From NCBI GenBank assembly GCA_964644695.1, contig CAZXWN010000008.1, positions 4,389 through 43,883 of the forward strand: DNA of 39,495 nucleotides, in the 5' to 3' direction. Below, in pieces: positions 8,986 through 18,300 of the stretch (positions are counted from its first letter, which is position 1; each line of letters starts with the position of its first letter). The notes below the pieces were generated by a model. That model was given only the letters and a program-made list of their open reading frames with translations. It was not told the DNA's origin and searched no databases. The DNA is from CAZXWN01 sp964644695 [NCBI: uncultured bacterium] (GTDB lineage: Bacteria > UBP4 > UBA4092). The position numbers were made by a program, and so were the translations under genes.

Positions 8986-11091
8986 TTAATTCGAACATTT
9001 CCCAAGATTGGTTCTTAATAATGAACTTCTATTTGTCCAAAACGGCCCGAGTACCGACGACTCAATTACTTTCTGACTTACACTAGGATTAGTATATTTC
9101 GAGCAAGGACAAGATTCATACTCAGCACCGCAGTTAGAACATTGAGAGCTTTTGATAATATTAGCAATCGCAGCGGATAATTCTCCAGATTGGATTTTTG
9201 CACATAGGCTCACATTATCTTCCGGTATGAGATAATCCATTAGTAGTTGCTTTTCACTTGGCTTAAAACAATATTCATCTGGATTCAAAAAACACCTTTT
9301 AAATTCTAGAATACCTGTATCTTGCATGATATTTTGAAGTTTGGGTTTATCCATTGAATTTGGATAGATAATTGCCAAAATTTTTGCAGCATTTTCACAC
9401 CATTCCCCCAATTGTTGAACATTCGATGGCAATGTGGAATAAGGAGATTGGTACCACATTGCTAAATCTTGAATATGTCCCGCAAAAGATAATACAACAT
9501 CTCTATCTTCATATTGTATTTCCAAGGTGTATGATAGGATTCTATCTATTCCTTTATGGTTCCATGTAGAACATAATTGTTTTACAGCATCTTGTGTTTT
9601 TATTGCAAGCTTTACGGCATTTAAACCAGTATGATGTACTGTTGGGAAATTAGTTACTGCATCTTCGAATGCAATTTCGGTTAAATATTCGGGCATTTCA
9701 ATTGACTCATGCATATGATGAAGGATTTTTATTAGTTCAAAGGTATCCGCCTCTACATAAGGAATAATCTGAGCATTTCTTCGTATTTGACTATGAGATT
9801 TAATAAAGCGTTCGCTGGAAGAACCTTTAATCTGTGGAGAATACGAGACAGCAATACGAATTCCCTCATCTTTATTTAAATTACAAGGTATGTATTCTTC
9901 TAGTGGAAAATTATTTTTTGAATCACTTAATTGAGGTTCTACGTGGTCAGTTACCTCAACACCTTTAAAGTATTCACCCACCAGATGGTTGTCTCTATAG
10001 TAATGAGTAATGAGTTCTTTCCAAAAAGGAATGCTTATAACACCATCAATCCTCCATAGTTTTGTATATTCTGATTTGCGTTCTACATGGTCTATAGTTT
10101 TATCTAATCGTTGAATCATTGTCGCTTCAGTATACATTCTTATCGCACCATCTAAATGGGTTGGAGCTAATGTAGTTGTGTCCAACATGGAGTGGACAAA
10201 TCGACACCCAAATCTGTCGTTTCCTATCCCTATACTTGGGAGATCGCGAATTTCTTCACATTCAAAAGTCCTCTTTGAATCCTGAATATACCAGCCAAAT
10301 TCGGTCCTGGAAATACCATGATAAAATTTCATTTCTTCTGATGCATTATGAACCGTTACTCCAGTAGGAATAGACTCCAAATCAGATGTAAACCTCGGAC
10401 CCCACCAATACTCCAATTCTATTGATGGACGAAAAGTAGTAGCTAATCCAATCATATCTTCATCTAATGCAATTCGGATATTTAAGCCCTTTTCATCCTC
10501 AATGCTCAATAGTGTTTTAAAAAAAGGAACATTTAATGTATTGTGACGAGAAAGTGAACGTCGAAAAAACGGATGCGCAAATAACAATAATCCATTCTTT
10601 TCAAATACGCCTGGGTATTTTTGGTTCAATAACCGAATTGGAATAAGACCATCATCATCCTTTTGGGAAAAAATCTCAGGAAATGCCTTTTTTGCTAATC
10701 CTTCACTGCATATCGAAGCACTATCAGCACAAAACGCATCTTCATTACCCGTCAGATGAGGACTTAATAACTTTTCAAACTCATTCATGTGCGGTGCAAC
10801 TGTTTCTTTAATATGCTTTTTAAAACGTTTACTTGCAACGCTATCTATAAATACTCTCTCATTTTCGTTATCTGGAATTAGACATCTACCTACCAAACGA
10901 ACAAGTCCTGGTTCGATATACAGAGATCTTCCATGCGTCCAACCCATACAACGGTGATAATCATGACTTAGATATAAAGGAATACCATATTCCCATGATT
11001 GATCTAAACAGGACGCTAGGCAACTTACAGTAAACTCACTACCATATCGATTAACTTGGTTACTGTTAAAAACTGCAAGAAAATTTTTCAT
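8986..11091 (-). CDS. Unknown 701-residue island protein with zinc-ribbon-like tail
   Basis: I do not recognise this gene by name. The first 70 residues read like a small beta-rich domain: 'VNRYGSEFT', then 'GIPLYLSHDYHRCMGW', then 'LYIEPGLVRLVG'. The His43/Asp44 context and its spacing recall HK97-type prohead proteases (S78), but I cannot place a catalytic serine. The large middle part is mixed alpha/beta with no motif I can name. Near residues 650-665 is 'CSNCGAEYESCPC', a CxxC...CxC set that could bind zinc. There is no signal peptide or membrane segment. It is convergent with the nuclease gene and lies downstream of the helicase operon in the same orientation, but a terminator hairpin separates them. 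A decayed copy of its 5' end appears near 4050-4373. The upstream Shine-Dalgarno is weak. Confidence 0.5.
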   Translation of the reverse strand: MKNFLAVFNSNQVNRYGSEFTVSCLASCLDQSWEYGIPLYLSHDYHRCMGWTHGRSLYIEPGLVRLVGRCLIPDNENERVFIDSVASKRFKKHIKETVAPHMNEFEKLLSPHLTGNEDAFCADSASICSEGLAKKAFPEIFSQKDDDGLIPIRLLNQKYPGVFEKNGLLLFAHPFFRRSLSRHNTLNVPFFKTLLSIEDEKGLNIRIALDEDMIGLATTFRPSIELEYWWGPRFTSDLESIPTGVTVHNASEEMKFYHGISRTEFGWYIQDSKRTFECEEIRDLPSIGIGNDRFGCRFVHSMLDTTTLAPTHLDGAIRMYTEATMIQRLDKTIDHVERKSEYTKLWRIDGVISIPFWKELITHYYRDNHLVGEYFKGVEVTDHVEPQLSDSKNNFPLEEYIPCNLNKDEGIRIAVSYSPQIKGSSSERFIKSHSQIRRNAQIIPYVEADTFELIKILHHMHESIEMPEYLTEIAFEDAVTNFPTVHHTGLNAVKLAIKTQDAVKQLCSTWNHKGIDRILSYTLEIQYEDRDVVLSFAGHIQDLAMWYQSPYSTLPSNVQQLGEWCENAAKILAIIYPNSMDKPKLQNIMQDTGILEFKRCFLNPDEYCFKPSEKQLLMDYLIPEDNVSLCAKIQSGELSAAIANIIKSSQCSNCGAEYESCPCSKYTNPSVSQKVIESSVLGPFWTNRSSLLRTNLGKCSN

Positions 11092-11202
11092 ATTATATTC
11101 TTAGGATAATATCATTCTGGTGTCCAAATAGTGTCCATAAGAAAGCTAAAATAAGTATAATTGAGATAACAGAAACATATCAAGAAACAAAGGTAAGATA
11201 TT

Positions 11203-11248
11203 AATAAAAAAAGACTTATGCTGATTTCATTACACTTGCATAAGTCTT
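11203..11248 (-). terminator. Rho-independent terminator of the TerB-BrxD-helicase operon
   Basis: A perfect 11-bp inverted repeat (aagacttatgc at 11211-11221, gcataagtctt at 11238-11248) is followed on the minus strand by a run of seven T. It lies downstream of the helicase gene and would end that operon. Its sequence directly continues the tRNA-like relic, and it is incomplete in the decayed copy at about 4470. Confidence 0.8.
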
Positions 11249-11296
11249 CTAAATCGGATTACGAAACCGTTGCTCTACCAGCTGAGCTACTTCAGC
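11222..11296 (-). pseudogene. tRNA-Thr(CGU)-like relic, intact only in its 5' half
   Basis: On the minus strand the first 43 bases have tRNA layout: acceptor strand GCTGAAG, TA, D-arm GCTC...GAGC with AGCTGGTA loop, and an anticodon loop TTCGTAA reading CGT (threonine). The anticodon stem has mismatches at both ends. No T-arm of the GGTTCRANNCC type follows. Instead the sequence runs into the terminator hairpin, although TCAGC at 11220-11224 could still pair with five of the seven acceptor bases. It is therefore a pseudo-tRNA or a truncated integration-site remnant. It should not be counted as a functional tRNA. Confidence 0.65.
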
Positions 11297-11416
11297 ACCA
11301 ATCGTGGACTTTATATTTTAACCGAAATAGGCGTCTTGGGAAAGATAACAATATACTTCAATGGATAAATTTATGTAGCAATTTATGATTATTACTCCAC
11401 TTTATGAACACTCTAG

Positions 11417-13651
11417 TTATTTCACATACTTGAGGATTTTATCTAAGACACAATATGTTTCAGGAACATCAAGTTTTGTTGTGATAAAGTTTAGTTCTCT
11501 CAGTGGTTCATTAAGAAATTTGTCGTGCTTTTCAAATACCTTTTGTTCTATTTTTAAGGCCATTTCATGAGAATCTATCAACTTTTCTTTTATGACACGA
11601 CTTAAATAATCTGCGATCATCTCCACTTCAACATCATGAATAGTAAGTGAGATGCTATCATATTCAACCTTAAATTTTTTCGTTATTAAAAAAAGAGCTA
11701 GTGTATACATAACCTTATCCCCACACCAGGGAAAGATCATTGTAGCATTTGATAATTGAACAAAATATTTATCAAATAAACCATATTTATTGAAAGAAGA
11801 GACCCCTTCATCAAATAGTTTTAATGCATCAACATTCAGGTATTTAGGTGCTAAATTAGACCGATATATTTGGTACATTCCCTCTCGAATTTTACTATCA
11901 ATATTTATTCCGGCCCCATAGAATACTGGAGGCTTTCCACCTTTTGCTGGAATCATATAGACAATCATTTTCTCTGAATCGACAGAGGTCACTTTCCAAT
12001 ATTTACCAGCAAATATTAGGAACATATCTGCTACCGGTGGAAAGAATATTGGCATGGTACCTAAAAAATTATTATCTGCATAAAGTTTGTATTCATCAGG
12101 AGTTGTAAAAGCACTGTAAAAATCATAGTCATTTACCAAACGTTCACCAGCCCAACCAAGTACAATTTCGCCACTTGTTGTTTGATTGATTAAACTATAC
12201 TCTCCCATAGAGCGTAAAACAGCAGAAAACATTTCTGAAGAAACTTGATCAAAGGGCCCTGTTTCGCATAAAGTTTTCCAGGTTATATAAGCATTTACAG
12301 CTCCATATTGGCAAATCATAGACAGTATCTGTTGGATTAATGTTGAAAAATGGTAATTATTACTATTGGGAGATTCAACCCAACCTTCTAACAAAAGATT
12401 GACAACAGCAATAGTCTGAAATAATTCAGCCCTAAGACTATCTTGAGGCCTTACTTTTTCACTCATTTTTTCTTCTGTTATGTAAATACGCAAAATTGAA
12501 GGTTCCCCACGTCGACCAGAACGGCCTAAGCGTTGCCGTAAACTAGATACTGATGGGGGTGTCCCAATTTGGGCAATACTTTTTACTGTTCCAATATCAA
12601 TACCCATCTCCAAAGTAGCTGTACAAATAGCTGTTGCTGGTCTTGATTTATCTTTTAGAAAAGTTTCAGTCTCTTCTCGTATTGCCTTTGAAAGGTTTCC
12701 ATGGTGCGGATAAAATTCGCGAGGCATATTGTGTAAATCACAAAGAGAGGTAAGCTTTGCCGTATAAATTTCAGTAACTGCCTTTTGGTTAGTGAAAATT
12801 AAATTTGTATTACCCCGAAGTGTGGAAAACAAGTGTTCTGTTATTCGGTTAACTGCATTATTATATTCATCAACAGGAGGGGGTGACACAGATATTCCGG
12901 CTGAAACCAATAAGTTAGGTGATTCATAACCACGAACTTGAAGATGAATGTCTTGCTTTCCCAGCGATGACTTAATTGGAATGAATGGATAAACTACATT
13001 GGGTCTTAAAAATTCCTTAGCATAATCCATATTTCCCAATGTAGCGCTTAAACCAATTCGGGGGATGCGTTTTTTTGTCACAGTTTCAACCCTATGGAGC
13101 AAAGACTGTAATTGCCGCCCTCTCTCAGTTCCAATAAATGAATGTAACTCATCAATCACTACATATTGAAGATTTCTAAATAATAAAGGTATTATTGTTC
13201 CATGTATCATGAAAATTGCTTCCAATGACTCTGGAGTAATAATAAGTATTTTTGACGGTTTTTTTAGAAACTTTTTTTTCCGGTCTGATGATACATCTCC
13301 ATGCCATTTAAAAACAGCTATATCAAGAGTCTCTCCAAATTTACTAAGTCGATCATACTGATCATTTATAAGTGCTTTCAGAGGACTTACATAAAGACAT
13401 TGAATTCCTTGTGCATCGTCACCGATTAATTTAGAAAATATCGGCAGGAAAGCTGCCTCAGTTTTACCTGCTGCAGTAGAGGCAGAAATAATAACATCAG
13501 TATTAGCAGACAATATTGGAGATACTGCTGCTTCCTGTGCATCTCTTAATTCTGTCCAATTTTGTTCCCACAACCAGCGTTGTACTTTTTCATGCAGTTT
13601 GTAGAAAGCAACCGATTCTTGATCTTTAGAGCTTGAATGTGGTGAGGTCAT
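11417..13651 (-). CDS. DEAD/DEAH-box helicase, Lhr/BrxHI-like
   Basis: This 744-residue superfamily 2 helicase has all core motifs: Walker A ASTAAGKTEA (57-66), 'TPES' near 139-142, DELH as motif II (167-170), SAT as motif III (202-204), and 'CTATLEMGIDIG' and 'QRLGRSGRRG' in the second RecA domain. It should move along or unwind nucleic acid using ATP. The C-terminal 300 residues have no recognised domain. In type 2 BREX loci a BrxD ATPase gene is paired with a large helicase called BrxHI, and the same pairing occurs here. I infer that this is a BrxHI-type protein working outside a full BREX locus. Its start overlaps the end of the ATPase gene by 26 bases, and it is the last gene before a terminator. 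Confidence 0.85.
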   Translation of the reverse strand: MTSPHSSSKDQESVAFYKLHEKVQRWLWEQNWTELRDAQEAAVSPILSANTDVIISASTAAGKTEAAFLPIFSKLIGDDAQGIQCLYVSPLKALINDQYDRLSKFGETLDIAVFKWHGDVSSDRKKKFLKKPSKILIITPESLEAIFMIHGTIIPLLFRNLQYVVIDELHSFIGTERGRQLQSLLHRVETVTKKRIPRIGLSATLGNMDYAKEFLRPNVVYPFIPIKSSLGKQDIHLQVRGYESPNLLVSAGISVSPPPVDEYNNAVNRITEHLFSTLRGNTNLIFTNQKAVTEIYTAKLTSLCDLHNMPREFYPHHGNLSKAIREETETFLKDKSRPATAICTATLEMGIDIGTVKSIAQIGTPPSVSSLRQRLGRSGRRGEPSILRIYITEEKMSEKVRPQDSLRAELFQTIAVVNLLLEGWVESPNSNNYHFSTLIQQILSMICQYGAVNAYITWKTLCETGPFDQVSSEMFSAVLRSMGEYSLINQTTSGEIVLGWAGERLVNDYDFYSAFTTPDEYKLYADNNFLGTMPIFFPPVADMFLIFAGKYWKVTSVDSEKMIVYMIPAKGGKPPVFYGAGINIDSKIREGMYQIYRSNLAPKYLNVDALKLFDEGVSSFNKYGLFDKYFVQLSNATMIFPWCGDKVMYTLALFLITKKFKVEYDSISLTIHDVEVEMIADYLSRVIKEKLIDSHEMALKIEQKVFEKHDKFLNEPLRELNFITTKLDVPETYCVLDKILKYVK

Positions 13652-14981
13652 TATCTGTACTAATTTTACTTACTCCATTTGATGTTTCATTTAGAGATAA
13701 CTCATCGACAAACACGTCATCTTGTACAGTCTCAACATCCTGCTCAACTTGAATATCCTTAAGCATGTTTTCCCATGACAAAAAGGTGTTTTTCTCTAAA
13801 ACACTAAGAAGATCAATAAAAGAACGGGTAGTACTTCGTGGAGTACGAAAATAGGCGTCTCCAATTCTCTTGGAACAATGAGACATAAATGCTGTAAGAG
13901 CTTCATCTGGAACCAAATATTTAGAAGAATCTCCCACAGCATAAACATGTCTTAATTTTGTCAGTAATATATATAAATCTTCCTTGGTTAAGTTAGCTAA
14001 ACGAACAACGGGCCCACTTTGATCTATGATTCCAGCCGTTTTTGCAAAAGTATTTTCTGCCAATCTTGTTTGAAGTGCTTGATAACTATAAAGACCTCTT
14101 CGGGTATCCATTAAGAATTCCGGGGTTCCACAGAAAATAAACCCAATATTAGTAGTTGCTCCCTGCAAGCAGTCATTTAAGATTCTAAGAATCTGTTCAT
14201 AGTTAGCGTTTCTTGCTTGTGTATTAGCAAGTTTATATAGGTTTACCATTTCATCTAAGCCAATTAACAACCCACTGTAACCAGCCAATTTAATAAATAT
14301 TGCCATTAATTTTAAATAATCATATATATTTGCATCATCAATGATAGTTCTAACTCCTAAAGCGGCTTTTGCATCCGTCTTAGTTGTATACTCCGCTCTA
14401 AGCCAACGTATAGCATCACTTTTTAACTGTTCATTTCCCATATCGTAAGCTTTCCAATATGACGAAATAACATGTGCAAAATCATATCCACCAGACATCT
14501 CACTAAGAATAGACAAACGTTCGTATATTACAGATTCTACAGGCTGTTGTTTTTCTTTGGATTCGGTCAAAGCAGAACATATAAAACGTTCAACAATACT
14601 TGGCAATGCGCCACCATCAGGCTTCGTACGGGTAGATAAGTTTTTCATCAGCTCTACAAATAAATTTCTAGCTTGCCCACCAGTAGCATGTATACGACGA
14701 TCTGGAGTTAAATCAGCATGTGCAGTGACTACATTTTTTTCAATTGCTATAGAACGTACAAGATGAAGAAAAAATGTCTTACCTGATCCATATTCACCAA
14801 TAATAAACCTTATAGAAGAACCCCCATCCGAAATTCTGTTTATGTCCATGAGAAGACTCTCTATTTCAAGGACTCTACCAACCTGGATATGCTGCAAACC
14901 AATGCGCGGAACAACACCTGCTCGCAAGGATTGAATAATAGTATCTCTTTCCTTTTGTCGTATTTTTATATTTGTCATCAT
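13626..14981 (-). CDS. brxD: BREX-type ATP-binding protein BrxD (DUF2791)
   Basis: This 451-residue AAA-type ATPase belongs to the DUF2791/BrxD family. The signature is clear: Walker A GEYGSGKT (62-69), the family motif 'LTPDRRIHATGGQARNLF' (91-108), 'KPDGGALPSIVERF' shortly after, and Walker B GLLIGLDEM (237-245). BrxD proteins occur in type 2 BREX and related defence loci and act with a helicase. The biochemical role is not settled. The start codon overlaps the stop of the TerB gene (ATGATGA), and its 3' end overlaps the helicase gene by 26 bases, so all three are co-translated. No PglX methylase, PglZ phosphatase or Lon-like gene is present nearby, so this is not a canonical BREX system. 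Confidence 0.9.
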   Translation of the reverse strand: MMTNIKIRQKERDTIIQSLRAGVVPRIGLQHIQVGRVLEIESLLMDINRISDGGSSIRFIIGEYGSGKTFFLHLVRSIAIEKNVVTAHADLTPDRRIHATGGQARNLFVELMKNLSTRTKPDGGALPSIVERFICSALTESKEKQQPVESVIYERLSILSEMSGGYDFAHVISSYWKAYDMGNEQLKSDAIRWLRAEYTTKTDAKAALGVRTIIDDANIYDYLKLMAIFIKLAGYSGLLIGLDEMVNLYKLANTQARNANYEQILRILNDCLQGATTNIGFIFCGTPEFLMDTRRGLYSYQALQTRLAENTFAKTAGIIDQSGPVVRLANLTKEDLYILLTKLRHVYAVGDSSKYLVPDEALTAFMSHCSKRIGDAYFRTPRSTTRSFIDLLSVLEKNTFLSWENMLKDIQVEQDVETVQDDVFVDELSLNETSNGVSKISTDNDLTTFKL

Positions 14982-17329
14982 GCTAAAATCTCCTGTACTA
15001 TATCATTGTTAACAAGTAACAGATCTTCTTCTGGCTCGATAAATATCTCTGATACACTATCAAAAGACATATTATTCAATGTTTCAATAGCTCCCATCGG
15101 AAGTAAAGATAACTCCCTGCATATATCTTCAAATTCATCCATTGGTAGGCTATTAACTTTACATATACGTTCAAACAATTGGGAATGTGCTTTATCCAGC
15201 CCATCTATTAACATAGCGTCATTATCATCTTTTGTTTGTGATGATATTGTGTTTATTTCCTCCTGTTCAACAAAGATACTTGCTAACAGTGACTGCACTT
15301 GCTGTGTTTGGTGAAGTGTTCTATCTAGAACAGCAGAATCGAGAATTACCTCATGTTTATCTTTGGCAACAGGGGGAGATGGTATGGAAAAATTTTTTAC
15401 TGATGCTGGAGTGTCTCCAGTTGTTAATACAACAGGATCATCGAACTTTGATGCTTGTATATTATGGATGTTGGAATAAATGAAACTATCATCCAGTCCC
15501 AAAAGGTTGTATATCTTCTTAAGGGCCTTTATTTCTTCAGGATCCACATTTCCGTCACATGCACTTATAAAAGCCAAATACTTGGCAATCTCGTTTTTTG
15601 CATGGACATCTAGGCTCCCAATTTTTTTCTTGATTCCAGTAAATTGTGGCGGTGTTAAACATAAATAGTGTATGTGAGCAGTTAGTCGATGTTTTTCAGG
15701 TTCATCTAATTGGGTAAGCGATTCAACATAACTTTTTAATTTGTCTTTTTCTTCCATCGAAAACACACCATCTGCATGACATACCAATGAAGCTAACCTC
15801 AATAACAATAAAGCTGCCATATATTCATCTGAAGGTGCATGCATAGACTTCTCGTCTAAATGATAGAGAAGTGCCATTTCCTGAGGATTAAGTTTTGCCC
15901 CTCCAAAACGAATGTCAGGCTCAATACCTATCCCGTTCCTTTCCAAGAATTGACATATTAAAACCGAATCAGATTGTGAAAGGTTTTTAGTGAAGACAAT
16001 CTCTAGGGTTTTTAAAAGCTCAGATATTTTGACGGTATATAGATTCCCATCTTGTTGGATATTATCTAACAAAGCAAACAAAGAGTCTTTTATTGGGTGC
16101 TTTATTTCCTTTAATAACGAATCTGGCAACAATGAGAGTGCATAAATTGAATTTATATCATCTGGTCTCCGACCTAAAAAACGACTATAACTATCCAATT
16201 CACTCATACATATATCACCAATTTTTTTTAGAGAATCTATGGGTGATTTTAGTTTTGTTATGTCAGGTAAACCAATACTATGTTCAGTAAACATCTTTCC
16301 GGATAAAGATCCATTAGCCGGATGATAAGTTGCAGATACATTGGTTTTATTAGGTTTTATAATCATTCCCGCATCAAATGTATCGGTATATTTTAATTGA
16401 AATAACTTACTAAATTCTTTTGCACACCTAGTCGCGGGTATTTTAAGATATGCATCGGGACAGTGCAAAAACCATTCACATGCTAAATCACCCGGAATCG
16501 GTAATCCCTTTATTGAGTAATTGGCTAGTTTTAATTTCAACCAATATGGGTAATCAAAAGTATAACTATCTCCATTTAGTAGTTCTGGTCGTGGCAGTAA
16601 ATCTGGATATTTAGCTTCCATAAAACCAACAAAAGAACTTGCATAGCTATAAAATGATTTATTTCCACCATAAATTGAAATCAAACGATATATCTCATTA
16701 TGTAGATATTCTTTTTCCTCATAAGATAATATTTCTCTTTCCCCATCAACTAATATTCTTCGTTCTAAACCATAATAGAAAAGGAACACATATCCGATTT
16801 CAATTTTTGTATCGGATCTTCCTGAACTAAGCCATATTAAATATATATTACGCGCTTCAGGGGATATTGACTTATATTCTGGATAGTAATCGACTAAATT
16901 TCTGTTATATGAATCATCAAAATTAAATGGTTTAATGGGTAATGAAGGATCAATAACTGATGAATCGTGTTTTTGATTTCCATAGGATGTTGATGGATAA
17001 GTTTTACCAACATAGATCATCCCATCGTTAATAATATAGTTATTGATTCTTACTGCCTGTCCATAACCGTACCACTTAAATGAAACTTCCGTTGATTTTT
17101 TTTCAGCTTTACGAACATTGCAAGTATCAGGTTTTGTTTGTTTACCTTCATTTTTCTTTGATAAAAGCGTAATAGCTCTTTTCAAACAAAAGATTGTAAA
17201 CCCCAGCATGATAGTAATAAAGGATAATTCTGGAAATCCATTTATTCCCAATATTATGGCTAAACAAAGAACACATATTATTTTAATAATTGTTTTGATT
17301 ATTTTACTTTTATTCATGGTTATTAACAT
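14978..17329 (-). CDS. TerB-N / TerB / TerB-C domain membrane protein
   Basis: This 783-residue protein opens with two hydrophobic segments (about 10-32 and 34-54), so it is probably membrane anchored. A TerB-N domain follows from about residue 85 ('FKWYGYGQ', 'NDGMIYVGKTYPS', then 'PEYKSISPEARNIYLIWL'). A TerB domain lies near 500-620 ('LVCHADGVFSMEEKDKL' and 'SACDGNVDPEE', two acidic metal-binding-like loops). A TerB-C region lies at the end. TerB modules, first known from tellurite resistance, recur in predicted phage-defence and stress complexes at the membrane. It is the first gene of a three-gene overlapping operon with BrxD and a helicase, and may tether or sense for that complex. No clear Shine-Dalgarno precedes either of two nearby ATGs (17329 and 17317). 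Confidence 0.85.
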   Translation of the reverse strand: MLITMNKSKIIKTIIKIICVLCLAIILGINGFPELSFITIMLGFTIFCLKRAITLLSKKNEGKQTKPDTCNVRKAEKKSTEVSFKWYGYGQAVRINNYIINDGMIYVGKTYPSTSYGNQKHDSSVIDPSLPIKPFNFDDSYNRNLVDYYPEYKSISPEARNIYLIWLSSGRSDTKIEIGYVFLFYYGLERRILVDGEREILSYEEKEYLHNEIYRLISIYGGNKSFYSYASSFVGFMEAKYPDLLPRPELLNGDSYTFDYPYWLKLKLANYSIKGLPIPGDLACEWFLHCPDAYLKIPATRCAKEFSKLFQLKYTDTFDAGMIIKPNKTNVSATYHPANGSLSGKMFTEHSIGLPDITKLKSPIDSLKKIGDICMSELDSYSRFLGRRPDDINSIYALSLLPDSLLKEIKHPIKDSLFALLDNIQQDGNLYTVKISELLKTLEIVFTKNLSQSDSVLICQFLERNGIGIEPDIRFGGAKLNPQEMALLYHLDEKSMHAPSDEYMAALLLLRLASLVCHADGVFSMEEKDKLKSYVESLTQLDEPEKHRLTAHIHYLCLTPPQFTGIKKKIGSLDVHAKNEIAKYLAFISACDGNVDPEEIKALKKIYNLLGLDDSFIYSNIHNIQASKFDDPVVLTTGDTPASVKNFSIPSPPVAKDKHEVILDSAVLDRTLHQTQQVQSLLASIFVEQEEINTISSQTKDDNDAMLIDGLDKAHSQLFERICKVNSLPMDEFEDICRELSLLPMGAIETLNNMSFDSVSEIFIEPEEDLLLVNNDIVQEILA

Positions 17330-17365
17330 ACCATATTCAATTTACTTATTGATTTTTATTACACT

Positions 17366-18208
17366 TTATATTTTTCTATTCTCTCCGACAGATTTATGGA
17401 TGAAGTGTTTCATTTGTTCCAGGACCTTTTTGTTATCAATATAGAGGGCATCTTCATGGGACCCTTTAAGAGTCACAAATTCTTTAGGTGAGTTCGCAGC
17501 ATTATAGAGGTCCTGTCCATGATGGAAGGGGATAATATCATCCTGAGGACTGTGTCCAATCAGAACAGGGCAATGGATGGTTTTCATTTTGGAGAGGGAA
17601 TCATATTTCGTTCGGAGTAACCACCGAATCGGCAGGAACGGATAGATATCCTGACTGGCCCGATAAACCGAAGTAAAAGAATCAATGACAATCAGGCCGG
17701 CAGGTTTGATGCGTGATGCCAGGTCAACAGCCACCGCACCTCCCAATGATTCACCGTAACAGATGAGTTTATTCGGGTCCACATCCTTACGGGTCTTCAG
17801 GTAATCCACCGCCGCCAGTGCATCCCGGTATGTCCCCTCTTCGGAAGGTTCCCCTTCACTTTTCCCGAATCCCCGATAATCGAAAATAAAGATATTGATT
17901 CCCAAATCATGCAGATGTTTCAGTCCAGATACCCGGTCTCCGATATTTCCGGCATTCCCATGACAAAATATCAAAGTCGCCGCTGGTTTATCCGCTGGAA
18001 TAAACCAACCATTGATTTTGACTTTGTCTTGAGTCACCAAAGTCACCTCATCGAATTGCATGGAGAGCATCCCCGGCGTCATAGAGACATGTTTCTCCGG
18101 ATAGAAAATCTGCTTCTTTTCGAAATGACCGGCAAATATAACCAGCGCGATAAATAATACAAGCAGGACACTTAATTCAATAAGGATACGCTTCGTTGTT
18201 TTATTCAT
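17366..18208 (-). CDS. Membrane-anchored alpha/beta hydrolase (BEM46/ABHD13-like)
   Basis: This 280-residue serine hydrolase has an N-terminal transmembrane or signal-anchor segment (residues about 8-26). Its alpha/beta hydrolase core has 'FCHGNAGNIGDR' (oxyanion region), the nucleophile elbow GESLGG, an acid in 'GHSPQDDIIPF', and the catalytic His in 'LKGSHEDAL' near the C-terminus. The family hydrolyses esters or thioesters. The substrate is unknown, and the active domain probably faces the periplasm. It is the first gene of core-type composition after the AT-rich island. Only 36 bases separate its stop from the start of the TerB gene, and I see no terminator there, so read-through into the island operon is possible. 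Confidence 0.85.
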   Translation of the reverse strand: MNKTTKRILIELSVLLVLFIALVIFAGHFEKKQIFYPEKHVSMTPGMLSMQFDEVTLVTQDKVKINGWFIPADKPAATLIFCHGNAGNIGDRVSGLKHLHDLGINIFIFDYRGFGKSEGEPSEEGTYRDALAAVDYLKTRKDVDPNKLICYGESLGGAVAVDLASRIKPAGLIVIDSFTSVYRASQDIYPFLPIRWLLRTKYDSLSKMKTIHCPVLIGHSPQDDIIPFHHGQDLYNAANSPKEFVTLKGSHEDALYIDNKKVLEQMKHFIHKSVGENRKI

Positions 18209-18300
18209 GCTTGCATTATGTTAAATAGTAGATGTTTTGTCAATCAGTGTCAGTGCCTTCCGTTTCATCGTATGGAGACATACTCCCTCAATCCTCCCCA

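Noticed and set aside
4475-11297. Two tRNA-like repeats as attL/attR of one integrative element carrying the nuclease pair and 701-residue gene
   Set aside because: The similarity seems to continue past the tRNA-like block on both sides, into the start of the 701-residue gene and the end of the helicase. This fits a segmental duplication better than short att repeats. No integrase is present.
11417-14981. A complete BREX system
   Set aside because: Only BrxD and a BrxHI-like helicase are present. PglX, PglZ, BrxA/B/C and Lon-like genes are absent from the window.
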